Assembly (NCBI GenBank): GCA_004352715.1
Contig: SCFE01000119.1
Location: 1,248,553 to 1,312,552 of the forward strand
DNA from: Hofstenia miamia
Lineage: Eukaryota; Xenacoelomorpha; Acoela
Length of the DNA stretch: 64,000 nucleotides
Direction: 5' to 3'
Each line of letters begins with the position of its first letter. The stretch's first letter is position 1. Made by a program: the position numbers and the translations under genes. Below the pieces are notes generated by a model. The model made no database searches, was not told where the DNA came from, and saw only the letters and a list, made by a program, of their open reading frames with translations. Below, one piece after another: positions 1 through 11,579 of this stretch.

Positions 1-1320
1 GCAAACGCAAATTATCTCGTGATAATTGCTCGTCGGGAAAACCTATGAACTCAGAAAATGTTGGTAAGTTTTGCGGTTAAGAATATTACTCATAAGGGAA
101 AACTTATCGTGTAAGCGGGGCTTTAAATGTTTTTTTATCCACTAATATACCTTTTTTGTCTAATGGAACAAACTAAAAACTATCAATTTAAGACTGTTTA
201 ACAAAAAAAAGCTTAATCCACAAACAGTTTTGCACGCATTCTTAAACAGCTTTCTCCAAGCCTATTGGAAATTTTAGAACCCTGGGATTTCAAACTTCTA
301 TAGGTAACTGTGCTTCCCTGTTATGGCCAAAATTTGTTTTTGAAATACATGAAAATATTCGTAGTGAAATATCGATTTACTTGTGATAAAGAAATCTTGG
401 AATACTCTAAAAGATCTACACTACTGCATATGTGAATATTACAAGAGTGGTAAATTAGTCGAATATTTTGGCCCACTACTCGTAACTTTGTGACCCATGA
501 TCGGTCCCATGAGTGGGAAATTCAAAATTTGAAACAAATATTGGCAAATGCATAGATTATTAATGTATAAAAATGTCAAAATTTCATTATATGAACTTTA
601 TGAAATTTTCATTGTAAATTCCACTTAATTAAACTGAACTTCTTTAGCTAATAATTCTCAAGTTTGGGTTGACCCGACCAGCTGAGTCATTTCAGGTTGG
701 CCCGTTTGTCACTCTGATTATGAATATAAACATATTAATTTAGATTTATTTTCGAAACATTTGCATAATACTAAAAAACAATAGTGAATTATCCTTGCAA
801 TTAGTGTGAAATATAGCAAACATAGCATTAGCTTTTCATTAAATATGTTTGTTAAATAACTTCAAAAAACAAAAACCAACTCTTGAAAACGGACACTTGT
901 TGAAAAGAAAATGCTTGCTTTATGCAAATTAGACTTGCATGTGATATTCTGTTTTTCTAAGTATAATACATATTTTCAATGTCATTGATAACTCTAGACA
1001 TTTACAGTATGTGTCAACTCCAATGCAATGGTCAACATAAATTGATTGTTCATTTTTAGTTCATGGTAGGAATTTACTTCTCCAGGTGATGAAATTGAAC
1101 CAATTGATCTTATAATGGATAAAAAAACGTTTAAAGCCCCGCTTACAGGATAAGTTTTTCCTTATGAGTAATATTCTTAAACGCAAAACTTACCAACATT
1201 TTCTGAGTTCATAGGTTCTCCCTCACGAGCAATTATCACGCGATAATTTCCATTTGCGGGATAAGTTTTCCCTTACATAAGGGGAAGTCATAGGGGAAAA
1301 CTTATCGTGTAAACGGGGCT
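1..1320. mobile_element. Partial DNA transposon with long inverted arms
   Basis: Bases 1-140 and 1117-1257 are reverse complements over about 140 bp with few mismatches. They enclose about 976 bp of AT-rich DNA with no open frame of note. The right side continues to a sharp end at 1320; the left side is cut by the window edge. The arms are richer in GC than their surroundings. This is the shape of a non-autonomous cut-and-paste element with terminal inverted repeats of about 200 bp. No transposase is visible. Two separate small elements in opposite orientation is an alternative, but the match runs about 14 bp past the nested ends at 122 and 1135, which favours one large unit. Confidence 0.6.
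1135..1320. mobile_element. Nested terminal module, MITE-like, AGCCCCG ends
   Basis: This 186-bp segment has its own inverted ends of about 32 bp: AGCCCCGCTTACAGGATAAG on the left and, read inward from the right, AGCCCCGTTTACACGATAAG. An extra internal copy of the GGATAAGTTTTCCC motif lies near 1258. TAA flanks both sides (1132-1134 and 1321-1323), which fits the 3-bp TWA duplication of PIF/Harbinger elements. TTAA, as in piggyBac, can also be read at the left border and at the partial copy ending at 122. The superfamily is therefore uncertain. It may be an independent MITE or the subterminal part of the larger element. Confidence 0.55.
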
Positions 1321-1644
1321 TAATATTGATTAAAAAATTTAAATCGAACTCGTTTGGGACAATGTGTGATGCTATCTTGAAAACCTCTTACTAAATTATA
1401 AAGAAATATATATATATTAAAATACCACGTCTCTTCTTTCATTGTCATCCTTAATCCGCGGTCGGTGGCAAAACAATAAACTTCGAAGAACTCTCGGTCT
1501 AAAATGATGCATCTTATGACACTATAAACTATAAATAATAAAATTTTATAGTTTATTTTCTTTCTATATATGAAATGTAATACTTCCTTTTTCATTGCAT
1601 GTTTTTCTGACAACTACAAAGAGAATTCATTTGATTTTATTTTT

Positions 1645-2220
1645 ATGTTTAAAACTAAATTTACAATCAATAATCTTTAATACATTTCAAAAAAATTAAA
1701 TTATGAGATGCATTGAGCAAATATATTATATACTAACTTCTCAAGAAAATGGTATTAATCATTAGATCTTGTATTTTCAAATGATTCAAGAAAAAGTAAA
1801 GAGGTTGAAATTATTTCGAGGATTACATAAACATCATTTGAATAAATTTGACAAAACGTGCTTAACATGTAAGTAATTATTCTTTAAAAAAACCTATGTT
1901 TCTTGTAGGGCATTTGGCTAATGAAATATATGTACTAGATGTCTAGTAAAGTTCATCTTATGAAAATGCATTGCGTCATAAACTTATCAATAATTTGACA
2001 CATAAGCCGAATTTTTGAATGTATATTATCAATTTTCAACTTTGATTGAGAGTATATTTTGATGAATTTTGAAGCTTCATTTATCATTAAGGCAGCTTAC
2101 CAATATAGTTAGCGTTACCACTGACTACAGTGCCATTTTCTTTGTCATAGATGCAAACCTAAATTTTCATTTTTTGAAATGTATTAAAGATTATTAATTG
2201 TAAATTTAGTTTTAAACATA
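1645..2220. repeat. Inverted repeat, ~50-bp arms
   Basis: Arms at about 1645-1694 and 2170-2220 are reverse complements with one or two differences and enclose about 475 bp. Similarity fades outside the arms. No target duplication is obvious. It could be an old terminal-inverted-repeat element. It encloses the candidate exon at 2101-2158, which weakens that exon. Confidence 0.5.
2101..2158 (-). CDS. Candidate internal exon, unknown gene
   Basis: On the minus strand a 58-bp segment is open in one frame (19 codons plus one base) and reads VCIYDKENGTVVSGNANYI. It ends in a strong donor (ATTG followed by GTAAGC) and begins after an AG with a poor pyrimidine tract. GC is near 41%, well above its flanks. 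I do not recognise the peptide. Its phase fits the minus-strand candidate at 31578-31663, which ends on a complete codon. It lies inside an inverted repeat, so it may be transposon-derived or chance. Confidence 0.25.
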
Positions 2221-4191
2221 TTTGCGTTTGATTTAAATAAAATTCGCTAGAATTAAATAATTCATTTTTAAATTTCTGTTCTATTATTGTCATTTTCTGA
2301 TTCTTCTTAAATTCTAAAATAGAGTTAATCCAATAAATTTAAATTATTCTAATTATTTTCAAAATTTGCACCAATAGATAAAAAACATGTATTGCATTTT
2401 AAGGCTTTATATTTTTTGTTAAAATACATTAAATTTACATTCAATTTCGAAATTTTATTGCGTTTGTAAAATAGTCATTCTTAAAACATTTTCATTCAGT
2501 TTTGCATAGGAAATGATGTCATAAGGAGGCGTTCACAGTAATGGTATCAGGAGTAAAACTTGATTTTTGCAAAGAATGTGAGGTTCTATAATGAAGTACA
2601 CGTCTTAAATAACTTTGTTTGATAATACAATTGTAAGATTTTGAAAAATACCAAAAATTAAAATGTCTTGAAATGACACACAGTCCTATACCATTCACAT
2701 CGAACATTCAAATTAAGTTCAATAACACTAACTTTTACATTCATTATGACAAGAAATACAAAAATTAATACCCTAAAATTTATTTTTTATCAAATATATA
2801 AACTTACTTCAACCTATGCATCTGAATTAGACAAAATCTAAAGATTTTTTAAGCCAATGGATATCCTCGACAAAAGATAAAAAAGGAAATAACATCTTTA
2901 ATCAACAATGTGATAAATTAAAATAAGGAGAAAAGAGCAAGAAAAAAGGAAAAAAACTTTACCGAAAAATTGAGTCTATTCAAATTTCTATGAAAAGATT
3001 TTGCAAAAAATTATCCAATATAAATAAGAGATTGAAAATAACACCTAGCACTCCAATATTTCAATCCACTAAAACTGAAAATCAAATTCAAAATTGCATT
3101 CTCATCCAAATTTAGATATTGCCAATGAATATCATCGACGTTTTGCAAATTACCTCCAAAACGATGTCGACAGTAACTACATAGTTATCACTTCTGTAAA
3201 ATTTGTCTCCAAAACCAAAATGATAGAGGGGTTTTAACTGCTTAGAATATAATAGTGTTCCTAAATATGTTTGCAAAACTATATCATAATGTAAATGAAG
3301 TTAGGCATTCTTGTCTTACTATATTCATTATAAAATACAAGTATGCATAAAAAAGAAAGCATGATTATGATTTACTACATATTTGATAATAGGAAAAATT
3401 AATTTTAATCGAATTAAGTCAATAATCCGTCACAAGATGGCGTAAAATATAAATATTTCGAGGAATTTTTTCGTAAAGATATTTGGTAGTTTTCATTTAC
3501 TATGATCTTCAACTTCAATAATGGAGTGATTAGGTGGGACCCATGTAATTAACCTTGCGATTTTCAACATAAATTTACATTCTAGTTATGTATAATAATT
3601 GTTAATTTATTGCAAAATTTATCACATAACAAAGCACAGGTGAAACTAACGAAATCCTTGTAAAAAAGGTAAGGAAAGACTGCTGATTAGTTTTAGGAGC
3701 ATATAATATGCTAAAATGCGGGATCAACCTGGTCTGAAATAGTATAAATTAATACATTAATGTATATATATATATATATATATATATATTGTGTACAAAG
3801 TGTGCTTACTATATTCATTGTAAAAAACAAGAAATATTTTATGTAAACATGTTTCGAGTGTCTCCAATAATCTTCAGTACAAAATAACTAAAATAATATG
3901 GCGGTAAATACAAATTTTATGATTATAAAATTTTAATTCGTAGATCTTATACGATATTTAGTCTTTGACTTAATTGTCTATATAGTAGATTCTCCTTAGT
4001 TTCTTTTATGAATATAGCTTCTGCAATTTTTGTATGCTTGATTTTCATTAAAATAGTAAAGTTCTTCCTCTTAGATGCATGTTCATGGCAATATATTTCT
4101 GATTGAAGATGACCTCGCATATGCTCTGAAATTATAAATGTGATGAAATGAAAGTTCATACATTGGGGAAACAACAAGGCAATTTGAGTAC

Positions 4192-4224
<33 letters not shown>

Positions 4225-6094
4225 GTCATTTACAGCAGCTCTACTCAACGCAATGTTCTGTATTCGTTCTTCTCATTTTTCATAGAATGGCACCTTTATT
4301 ATTTTGTGTACTTAATTAAAAACAATGGATTTTTCTCAGACCTGATCTAATGAAAATATATCTCAATGCAGGAATTGTAATTCAGTTGAAATTAACCATA
4401 AAACATTTTTAGCAATTGAAGCAAAGCCTTACAAGTTTTTTTTATCTCTCTGAATTAGTTTTTTGGTTGCTGCTAAACCTACCACTCTCAATGAATAGTC
4501 TTTCGAAGCTGTCCGAATTGTTCTGTTTGCCAGAACTAATTTGGTAAAATGTTTGTTGTATTTGAACGTAAAATCTTTATTCCAAAAATGAGAAGTTCAA
4601 TGAGTGATCCAGATTATAAAGTTCTCGTAATTGCGAAATCGGACAGTCTGATCTGTTTACAAACTATTGGAATGGTGGCATACCATTCGGGCTGATGACA
4701 ATTTCGGTAGAACTCGTTAACGATAGATTTTCTTCGAAGCAACCAATCACAATATCAAAGTATTATTGAAAACTTGCGAATTAGAGTTCACATATGCTTC
4801 GGTAAAGCTGGGTTTCTTTTCGGAATCCCAAATCACAGTAATCCTAGGAAGTCAATTTCGTTTTATGTAATCAAAGCTCAAACACATATAGGTATCAATC
4901 TTCTCTTCATTGGATGGATAGTCCCAATAGTAGCACTCAGGATGAGAATTGCGTTTTCATTTTGTTAAGCAGTATGCATCAAATTCAGTGGTGTCTTTTT
5001 CGATTTGCAAAATATCGATTGTTGTTTTAAAAAATTTAGTTTTAAAATAATTCATTGCAGGAGCTGAAGCTCTTGATCTATTAATATCAACTCATGGTAT
5101 GATGCGTGTATTAAGGTAGACTATAAATTCGTATGTTTTTGGTATGTGACAAGACAGTGAATACTTGGAATGACACCGAGTAATAAACCAATTCTAAACT
5201 ACACAGTGTATCTATAAAGCTTCAAACCGATTTGTCCACATTTTCAAGAGATTTCTTGCGGCAATTAAGAAAATCAGAAATTTTATAGTAGTGAAGCATC
5301 TACGGGGAAGACTTGTGTCAAAAATTTAATCCTGTTGCAGAAGTATTATATAATTAATTATTCACTATATTTAATAAAAATTCAGATTTTTCAAAACAAA
5401 ATTCAGAGAATAAGAGGTCTAAAGCAAATTTTAACAACATGAAAAAAGTCAGGGGTTCTTGGGAGAAGACATGGCCCAGATTTTAAGACATATATTAACG
5501 GATATCTTCTCTATAGTGTGCACTTTTCGAAATTCTGATGTCTTTAGGAGTTTGGTTAAATAATGAAACGGTCAATGTTGAGAATTTTTAATCGTTTTGG
5601 ATTGTTGAACTACAGTAATTGTTATAATTTTGATTTTACAACCAACAACATTTCGTTTGTTTTGAAGTCAAATATGTATGAAATTTTAATGAGACATCTA
5701 TTTCATATCCTCTGCCACCTGTTTAGGAGGTTGTTATATAGTCCTTCATCCTTATCTATAGTAAGTAAACTTTTGCAAGAATATAGTAAGAAAAGTATAG
5801 TATTCATACACATTTTAAAAAGTTTTTGCTAAAAAATTTCTAAAATAAAATGGGAGTCTTCAAATTTTGAATTTGAAGTACTTCTCTTATGGTTAAATAC
5901 CATAAAAATTGCTAAATAACTTTTTAATAAGTACATAAATTCATTATGTAGTGAAAATATTTATACGGAATTTGTATTCACAATAAATAAATTGATCCTG
6001 GAATGGGGAATTATAATGGTAACCCTACCGAAATTATTCTATCAAATATGGTGTTCGCATGTTCCTAGACTTGATTATAGTTTTAAATTCACTC
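2221..6094. other. AT-rich stretch without a recognisable gene
   Basis: This holds two TA microsatellites (3763-3789, 27 bp; 4199-4224, 26 bp) and an otherwise featureless AT-rich sequence. Around 4540-4980 GC rises. The minus strand there has two adjoining open stretches with one stop between them, reading for example WDYPSNEEKIDTYMC and later NEFYRNCHQPEWYATIPIV. This could be a decayed transposon frame, but no family motif is clear. Nothing else stands out. Confidence 0.4.
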
Positions 6095-6879
6095 TTTAAC
6101 TCAGACTTCTCGTGGATTTTGTATTTTTAAAATTGCATTTGTAAATTTACATTCGTGTTAAATATATTTCCTTCATTAATTCATGTCTGAATCTGCTTCT
6201 ATAGAATTGTATTGTGCTAATGGTTCATATTCATGAATTAATACTGAATATCATTTTTAAGAAATGCATTGTTCTGTTCTCCGTAAGACAAATTTACTCC
6301 AAGTCGCAATTCAATTCCATTATTTCTATTTTTTAAGAAATTCTAAGTGAAAAATTTATTTTTTACGTTTTTTACGCACTGCTCTTTTAATTTACTAGAA
6401 AAGCTTTTAATTAATCAAAAAAATTCAATACAGGTATGGCAAAAAAGTTGGAGCATCAGACATATTATTATCGCTTCTCTCAGGAANTTTAACTCAGACT
6501 TCTCGTGGATTTTGTATTTTTAAAATTGCATTTGTAAATTTACATTCGTGTTAAATATATTTCCTTCATTAATTCATGTCTGAATCTGCTTCTATAGAAT
6601 TGTATTGTGCTAATGGTTCATATTCATGAATTAATACTGAATATCATTTTTAAGAAATGCATTGTTCTGTTCTCCGTAAGACAAATTTACTCCAAGTCGC
6701 AATTCAATTCCATTATTTCTATTTTTTAAGAAATTCTAAGTGAAAAATTTATTTTTTACGTTTTTTACGCACTGCTCTTTTAATTTACTAGAAAAGCTTT
6801 TAATTAAACAAAAAAATTCAATACAGGTATGGCAAAAAAGTTGGAGCATCAGACATATTATTATCGCTTCTCTCAGGAA
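6095..6879. repeat. 392-bp direct duplication joined by a single N
   Basis: Bases 6095-6486 and 6488-6879 are the same 392-bp sequence with one visible substitution (taatcaaa versus taaacaaa). The only base between them is the N at 6487. A contig join in which two overlapping ends were concatenated instead of merged explains this best. A real tandem duplication would not be expected to break exactly at an unknown base. Confidence 0.85.
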
Positions 6880-7155
6880 ATTACTTTCTTGATCTTTTTG
6901 GTATTTCACAGATAAATAAGATTACTACCCGCTTTATTAGTAAAAGTGTCTAAGTGCATTGCTCTAACAAAACACTGTGCGCTTTTATCGGTAATAATTT
7001 GTAATTTGCAATTTGCAGGTATTCTCCAGACAATGAAAAATAAGAGTTAGTTGCAAATATTAGATATAAAACTCTTAGAAAATATAAATTCGTATCCTTC
7101 AATTATTTTCACATCACAAATCTAGTCTTTTTCAGTTACTAATGCGGTGAACAAT

Positions 7156-7192
7156 CAAGGACGCTCTAAATAAATTATTTAGAGCGTCCTTG
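7156..7192. repeat. Perfect 37-bp palindrome
   Basis: CAAGGACGCTCTAAATAA is followed by one A and then its exact reverse complement, giving an 18-bp stem with a one-base centre. It does not belong to any larger repeat I can see. It may be a minimal hairpin element, a foldback scar or a bidirectional protein-binding site. Confidence 0.75.
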
Positions 7193-7282
7193 GAACAATA
7201 TATATGCCTTCTATAGCTATTTAAATTTTAAAAACTCTCTTAATGATGTGGAAATTATTTCTTGTAAATACATTGGCAATAG

Positions 7283-7703
7283 GCTAGGAAATCTGCAAAA
7301 GCCTATTTCTCATGTACATGTACAAAGTTATTAAAATGTTCCCCAATTGTTACTTTAAATTGAAAAAATATTAGTTAGATAGAAAATTAAGTTTTTATCA
7401 ATTTTTTTAGATAAATATTCAATTGAAAANGCTAGGAAATCTGCAAAAGCATATTTCTCATGTACATGTGTATAGAATAACTAAATCGTACTTGCAAATA
7501 ACTTAAGGAAGCAATCTTGCTAAACATAGCATGCTCGAAAAATAACATGAATTATGATTTCAAAAAATAGTAAAAGTGTGATATGCATATTTAATTACAA
7601 AATTATTAAAATGTTCCCCAATTGTTACTTTAAATTGAAAAAAATATTAGTTAGAAAGAAAATTAAGTTTTTTTCAATTTTTAGATGAATATTCAATTGA
7701 AAA
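7283..7703. repeat. Duplicated block with 126-bp insertion difference
   Basis: 7283-7429 and 7431-7703 are copies of one sequence joined by the N at 7430. They differ by several substitutions, and the second copy carries an extra segment of about 126 bp (near 7470-7595). The simplest reading is two haplotypes of one locus placed in series by the assembler, one with an insertion or deletion. Confidence 0.75.
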
Positions 7704-8219
7704 ATGGATGCATAAATGTTGGAATTTATATTAATATTCTTTCTTCAATAACTATTTCCTTACAAATTTTCAATAAATAAATTATTGAAAAAACAATTTT
7801 TTCAATAGATTTTCAAATTTGAACAAGATGATATTGACAAGTAACGTAATTGACAGTTTTGCCTAGAAAAACTCATTCCTTTAGTGTTTACTACTACAGA
7901 AATCATGGCAAAGGCCAAGTCAAAAACTACATTGACGTCAGGATTTTTTACTAAAACTAAGGAATATACTATTTTGGTGTTTGAATTAACTCTCTGACGT
8001 AAGATACTAGTTAAACAATTTCAGTACGTCATATTGCATATTGCAATCCCATGTTAAAGAAGACTAAGACTAGGGAAGCGCTTTATTTTGCGATTCCCTA
8101 TAACGCCAAGCTTTGTAGAACGATTATATAATTGATAAAAATTGAAAACAAAAAAGACAAATCAATATTGAGTTGTGTAAATGTCATTTAATGTGCAATA
8201 TCAATTTTGTTATTAAATG
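7704..8219. other. Featureless AT-rich stretch
   Basis: I see no gene, family motif or strong repeat here. It ends in a short TA run (8220-8233) that abuts the left end of the next MITE. Confidence 0.4.
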
Positions 8220-8233
8220 AATATATATATATA

Positions 8234-8430
8234 GCCTCCAGCCGAACATTCACCTCTCCATTTTTCCATTAACATTTGGCTTGATGGCAATTATATAGCT
8301 TGATTTTGACTTCATTTGTATTTTTATAACTATTCGACAATATATTTCCAAGAGACTGCCTGAAAATAGAAATCTAGTATCTAATCAATTACGAAGAAAA
8401 CTTCGGGGAGGAGTGTTCGGTTGGATGGCC
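8234..8430. mobile_element. MITE with ~25-bp inverted ends
   Basis: The left end GCCTCCAGCCGAACATTCAC and the inward-read right end GCCATCCAACCGAACACTCC match at most positions over about 25 bp, giving a 197-bp element. Both ends are GC-rich against an AT-rich interior with no coding capacity. It sits directly against a TA microsatellite, so target duplications cannot be read cleanly. The superfamily is not determinable by eye. Confidence 0.55.
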
Positions 8431-8535
8431 TTATATGCAGAGTGCTTTTGATATATATGTTTTTCTTTTTGCACGAACATTTTCACCAAATACTTTATTG
8501 CATGTGATTTTCGTCTGCATTTAAAATCTATATTT

Positions 8536-8569
8536 CCATGGATGTCTACTATATAGTAGAAATCCATGG
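8536..8569. repeat. 34-bp near-perfect palindrome
   Basis: Two 17-bp arms starting CCATGGAT and ending ATCCATGG pair across a TA centre with one mismatched pair. It is the second isolated hairpin in about 1.4 kb, after the one at 7156. No family assignment. Confidence 0.6.
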
Positions 8570-9996
8570 TACTTCTAATGTGGTTGCAAATGCTTAAACC
8601 ATAGTTACAATGCAACTGAATATATTTTCTGAGAAAACTTCTAGAGCTTTTGCGTTGTTCTTCCCTGAGTTTTTTCTGCGCATTTAGAGACAATAAATTA
8701 ATTGTTCTGCAGAGCGTAGAATATTTTCGTCAACCTTTTACAATATTTTGCATATTTTAAAAAATTAAAACGTTTTTAGTCAAGCATGTTTAAAGGTCAA
8801 TTTCCAGATTGTAACACATTTTTAAGAGCATCTAGATTCAAATTTCATGAGGGAATATAATTTTAGATGAAATGACGCAGTGCTTGCATTTTAACACCAG
8901 TTGTCTATGGATATGAAATTATAGATTCAATAAAAGGTTTTTCGTAACACTAGAACAAGCAAGTGGTCGAATTTGATGCTTTAAAAATTCTTGTTTACTT
9001 AAGAGCTTGTTCACAAGATACGACAGCAGATATATGCACCTCTTATTGTCTGGACAATCAATTTCAATTTCAATTGTAAATTGTATATATTTTAGCACAT
9101 TATGTTTTCTGTCCGAATCCTTTTTAGTGTTTTATGTAGATGCCAAATAGATTTACGCAAAAAGAAATGACTAGCAGCATTGAAAATAAAGAATTAATGA
9201 CCAGCTATCTTTTTAACACACTTGTATATTCTTTTGAATTTTAATATTAGACAAACATTTTTTATAAAGTCAATAGCGTTTATCCAAGATTTTTGTAAAT
9301 GAAGAGTAGAAACAAAATTATAAATATGATGAGCTTGCACTTCGACGATATTTTATTATTAGGCGTGATATTTGTTTTTTGATGTCATTGTACATTTTTC
9401 TATATCAGGTTAAACTTTGTAATTTAGAGGTGAAATCCAAGCCATCCTGGCCTTTAGTTACTTATCAGCAGCGTGGCCTGAACAACTAATTTCCGTTTGT
9501 TTATCATTCTAGGTTTCTTCTCAAAAATCTAGGACAAGATAAATTTGAAAAACGTATTTCGCAAAGAAATGACGTTGAAATCTTGAATTTCGTATTACTT
9601 ATAAAGAAAACCAACAAAAACTTTCCAAGTAAAGCAAGATTTGATATTCCAAGGGTTATGATAATTTACAGCTTTTTAGCTTCTTTTCTGAGTGTCAATT
9701 TTCAAAAAAATGTAGACATCTAACACATTGATGGTGGTTTGTGAAATGTTAATATAAACCGGAAGTCAACAACCAGATATATATTTAAATAAATCAATGT
9801 CAGAATTTGGTAAATAGTGGCATGAGATAAATTAATTCTTTACTCAACGTATTAATTTCCACACAATTCTTATTTATTTTGATATAGTGAAGAAACAGCA
9901 AATGTTAATAGCTATGTATATATTTAAAAACTAGTTAACGACGTTTTTTTTCAGAATACTATTATTTGTAATTCTTTATATTTTTCTTAAAAACAG
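8570..9996. other. AT-rich stretch, one long open frame
   Basis: Nothing is recognisable. After a possible acceptor (tttatcattctag, ending 9512) the plus strand stays open for 69 codons to a TAA at 9721-9723, with no family motif. Open runs of this length are expected by chance at this base composition. Confidence 0.35.
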
Positions 9997-10042
9997 ACTA
10001 AAAATTAAAAAATTTTTTAATGCAATAACTAAAACCATCAAG
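9997..10042 (+). CDS. Candidate small exon, unknown gene
   Basis: Bordered by a pyrimidine-rich acceptor (tatttttcttaaaaacag) and a consensus donor (AAG followed by GTAAGT). One frame is open (one base plus 15 codons, LKIKKFFNAITKTIK). It is AT-rich like its surroundings, so composition gives no support. It ends on a complete codon, compatible with the candidate at 10446. Confidence 0.15.
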
Positions 10043-10445
10043 GTAAGTATACGGTCAACTACAGGAATACGTTAATCGAAATTAGAGAAAGGAGCTGTTT
10101 TAAAAACCAACATTTCAACGCAAAAATTGTTTTAGAATTGTTTAATTTAAATACACATGTTAAACAACGTTATAACAAATTCATAAGGTTTGGAGAAATG
10201 AGTATGTAAAAGAAGAAATTACTGGACTAATATGCTAATAATATGGGAATGTGTGCGTACCTGGCTGACATCGATTTCAACGAAAATGCGCTAAAGCTAA
10301 ATCACTTAAAATTAAAATGTTTTAAACAATAAGGTCAAGGAAGATTAGTTAGATATTCCTATGCTATAACTTTTTAATAGTTGGTCATGCACGTAAGTAT
10401 TAAAGCTGAAACTTTTATTGTATGCATATTTTTTGTATTTGTAAG

Positions 10446-10494
10446 TTTTCCCATCTTATTTACGAAATTGCAACACTAAAACTTTTCTGTGAAG
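10446..10494 (+). CDS. Candidate small exon, unknown gene
   Basis: A 49-bp segment between ttttttgtatttgtaag and a GAAG/GTAAGA donor. It reads FSHLIYEIATLKLFCE plus one base. The single trailing G would join the GT at the start of the 11223 candidate to make a glycine codon. I do not recognise the peptide. Confidence 0.2.
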
Positions 10495-11222
10495 GTAAGA
10501 GAGTGACTTACAGTTAATTATTGCATAGAATTTTGTGAATAAATACCTTGTCCTAACTTGATATTACAAGATACATATTGGAAAACCGCATTTCTCTGTG
10601 CTAGAATAATTTCAAACTGATCAGATAATTGAAAATATGGATTCAACTCACAACACAATATACAATTACCATGTATATTGCACACACTCAATTTCCTTTT
10701 GTGAAGAATATATTAAAATATTCTTATTTTTCTAAATATTGTTCGAATATTGCATATTTTACTGTATTTTTAATGGCTGTATCTAGTATATGTTTTTCTA
10801 ATAAGCGTCTAGCCAGTTGACTTGATTAATTAAAAGATTCTAGAGATGTTACCTATTTCTGGTAACCCTTCAAAAAAGTTAATGAGAAAGTTAAAATGAA
10901 AAAAAAATGTTAGTAAACATAAGTTACTTTTCGGACAAAGAAATATATTGAATAAATTTACACAGATATAGTTGTATTTAGCATACTCATTGTATTCTCT
11001 GATAGTCCATCAGGAACACAGGTTCCAACCAGCGATTATTGCGGTTGACACAGGTATTTATTGTCAATTAGTTTCGGTCAGCTCCCCTTAATTAAATGCA
11101 ATACTAAGCAAAACTCTATTTCATTGTGCCTACAATTTGAAGGAATTAACTGTTACATTAAATGGAATATTTACAAAATATTTATCAAATCCGTGAAATG
11201 TGCTTGGATTTTCCTGTTTCAG

Positions 11223-11286
11223 GTCATCGGAATGAAGTCAGAAACATGGCCTCTCTTCAATCAAAGATATTAGTTGCTGACTACAG
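11223..11286 (+). CDS. Candidate internal exon with strong splice sites
   Basis: The best-bordered plus-strand candidate in this part. The acceptor is ggattttcctgtttcag and the donor is CAG followed by GTGAGT, both close to consensus. The 64-bp body is open in only one frame, two bases plus 20 codons plus two bases, and contains NEVRNMASLQSKILVADY. GC is about 42%, well above its flanks. No homologue comes to mind. A chance exon remains possible because its neighbours are weak. Confidence 0.35.
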
Positions 11287-11378
11287 GTGAGTTAAATACA
11301 CGAATTCATTAAGTAAGCATACTAAGTGTCGTTACAAAGCAATAAACGTCTCTTTTTCTTGGGAAAATGACATTTTAG

Positions 11379-11421
11379 GAGAACTTCGATATACACATTA
11401 AAATTTGTGCTAAATTTACAG
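11379..11421 (+). CDS. Candidate small exon, unknown gene
   Basis: Follows a pyrimidine-rich stretch ending attttag and precedes GTAGTT. With AG carried over from 11223-11286 the frame is open (RTSIYTLKFVLNLQ after the joined codon) and ends on a whole codon. The donor is only moderate and the composition is AT-rich. Confidence 0.13.
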
Positions 11422-11579
11422 GTAGTTTCCAATAGCTGTAAAACGAAGAATGTTTCAATGAATTTTTTAATTAAACCTCTTAAGATTAAATTATATCGTT
11501 CAACCACAACAATGTTTAAATTTAAACATATTTGAAAATTTCTAGTCTTAAAAAATTCGATACTCTTAGCTTCATTTCA

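Noticed and set aside
1081-1134. Exon after ttacttctccag (GDEIEPIDLIMDKKTFK)
   Set aside because: The 3' part is inside the inverted arm shared with bases 123-140, and no donor follows.
5061-5094. 34-bp micro-exon (AEALDLLISTH) after a good acceptor
   Set aside because: Too short, the donor is weak and the phase connects to nothing nearby.
8385-8693. 102-codon minus-strand frame
   Set aside because: It runs into the right end of the MITE at 8234-8430 and spans the palindrome at 8536. Length alone is not significant at this base composition.
9424-9520. GC-richer stretch near a possible acceptor, as exon
   Set aside because: No donor follows, and stops close the frames in the GC-rich part.
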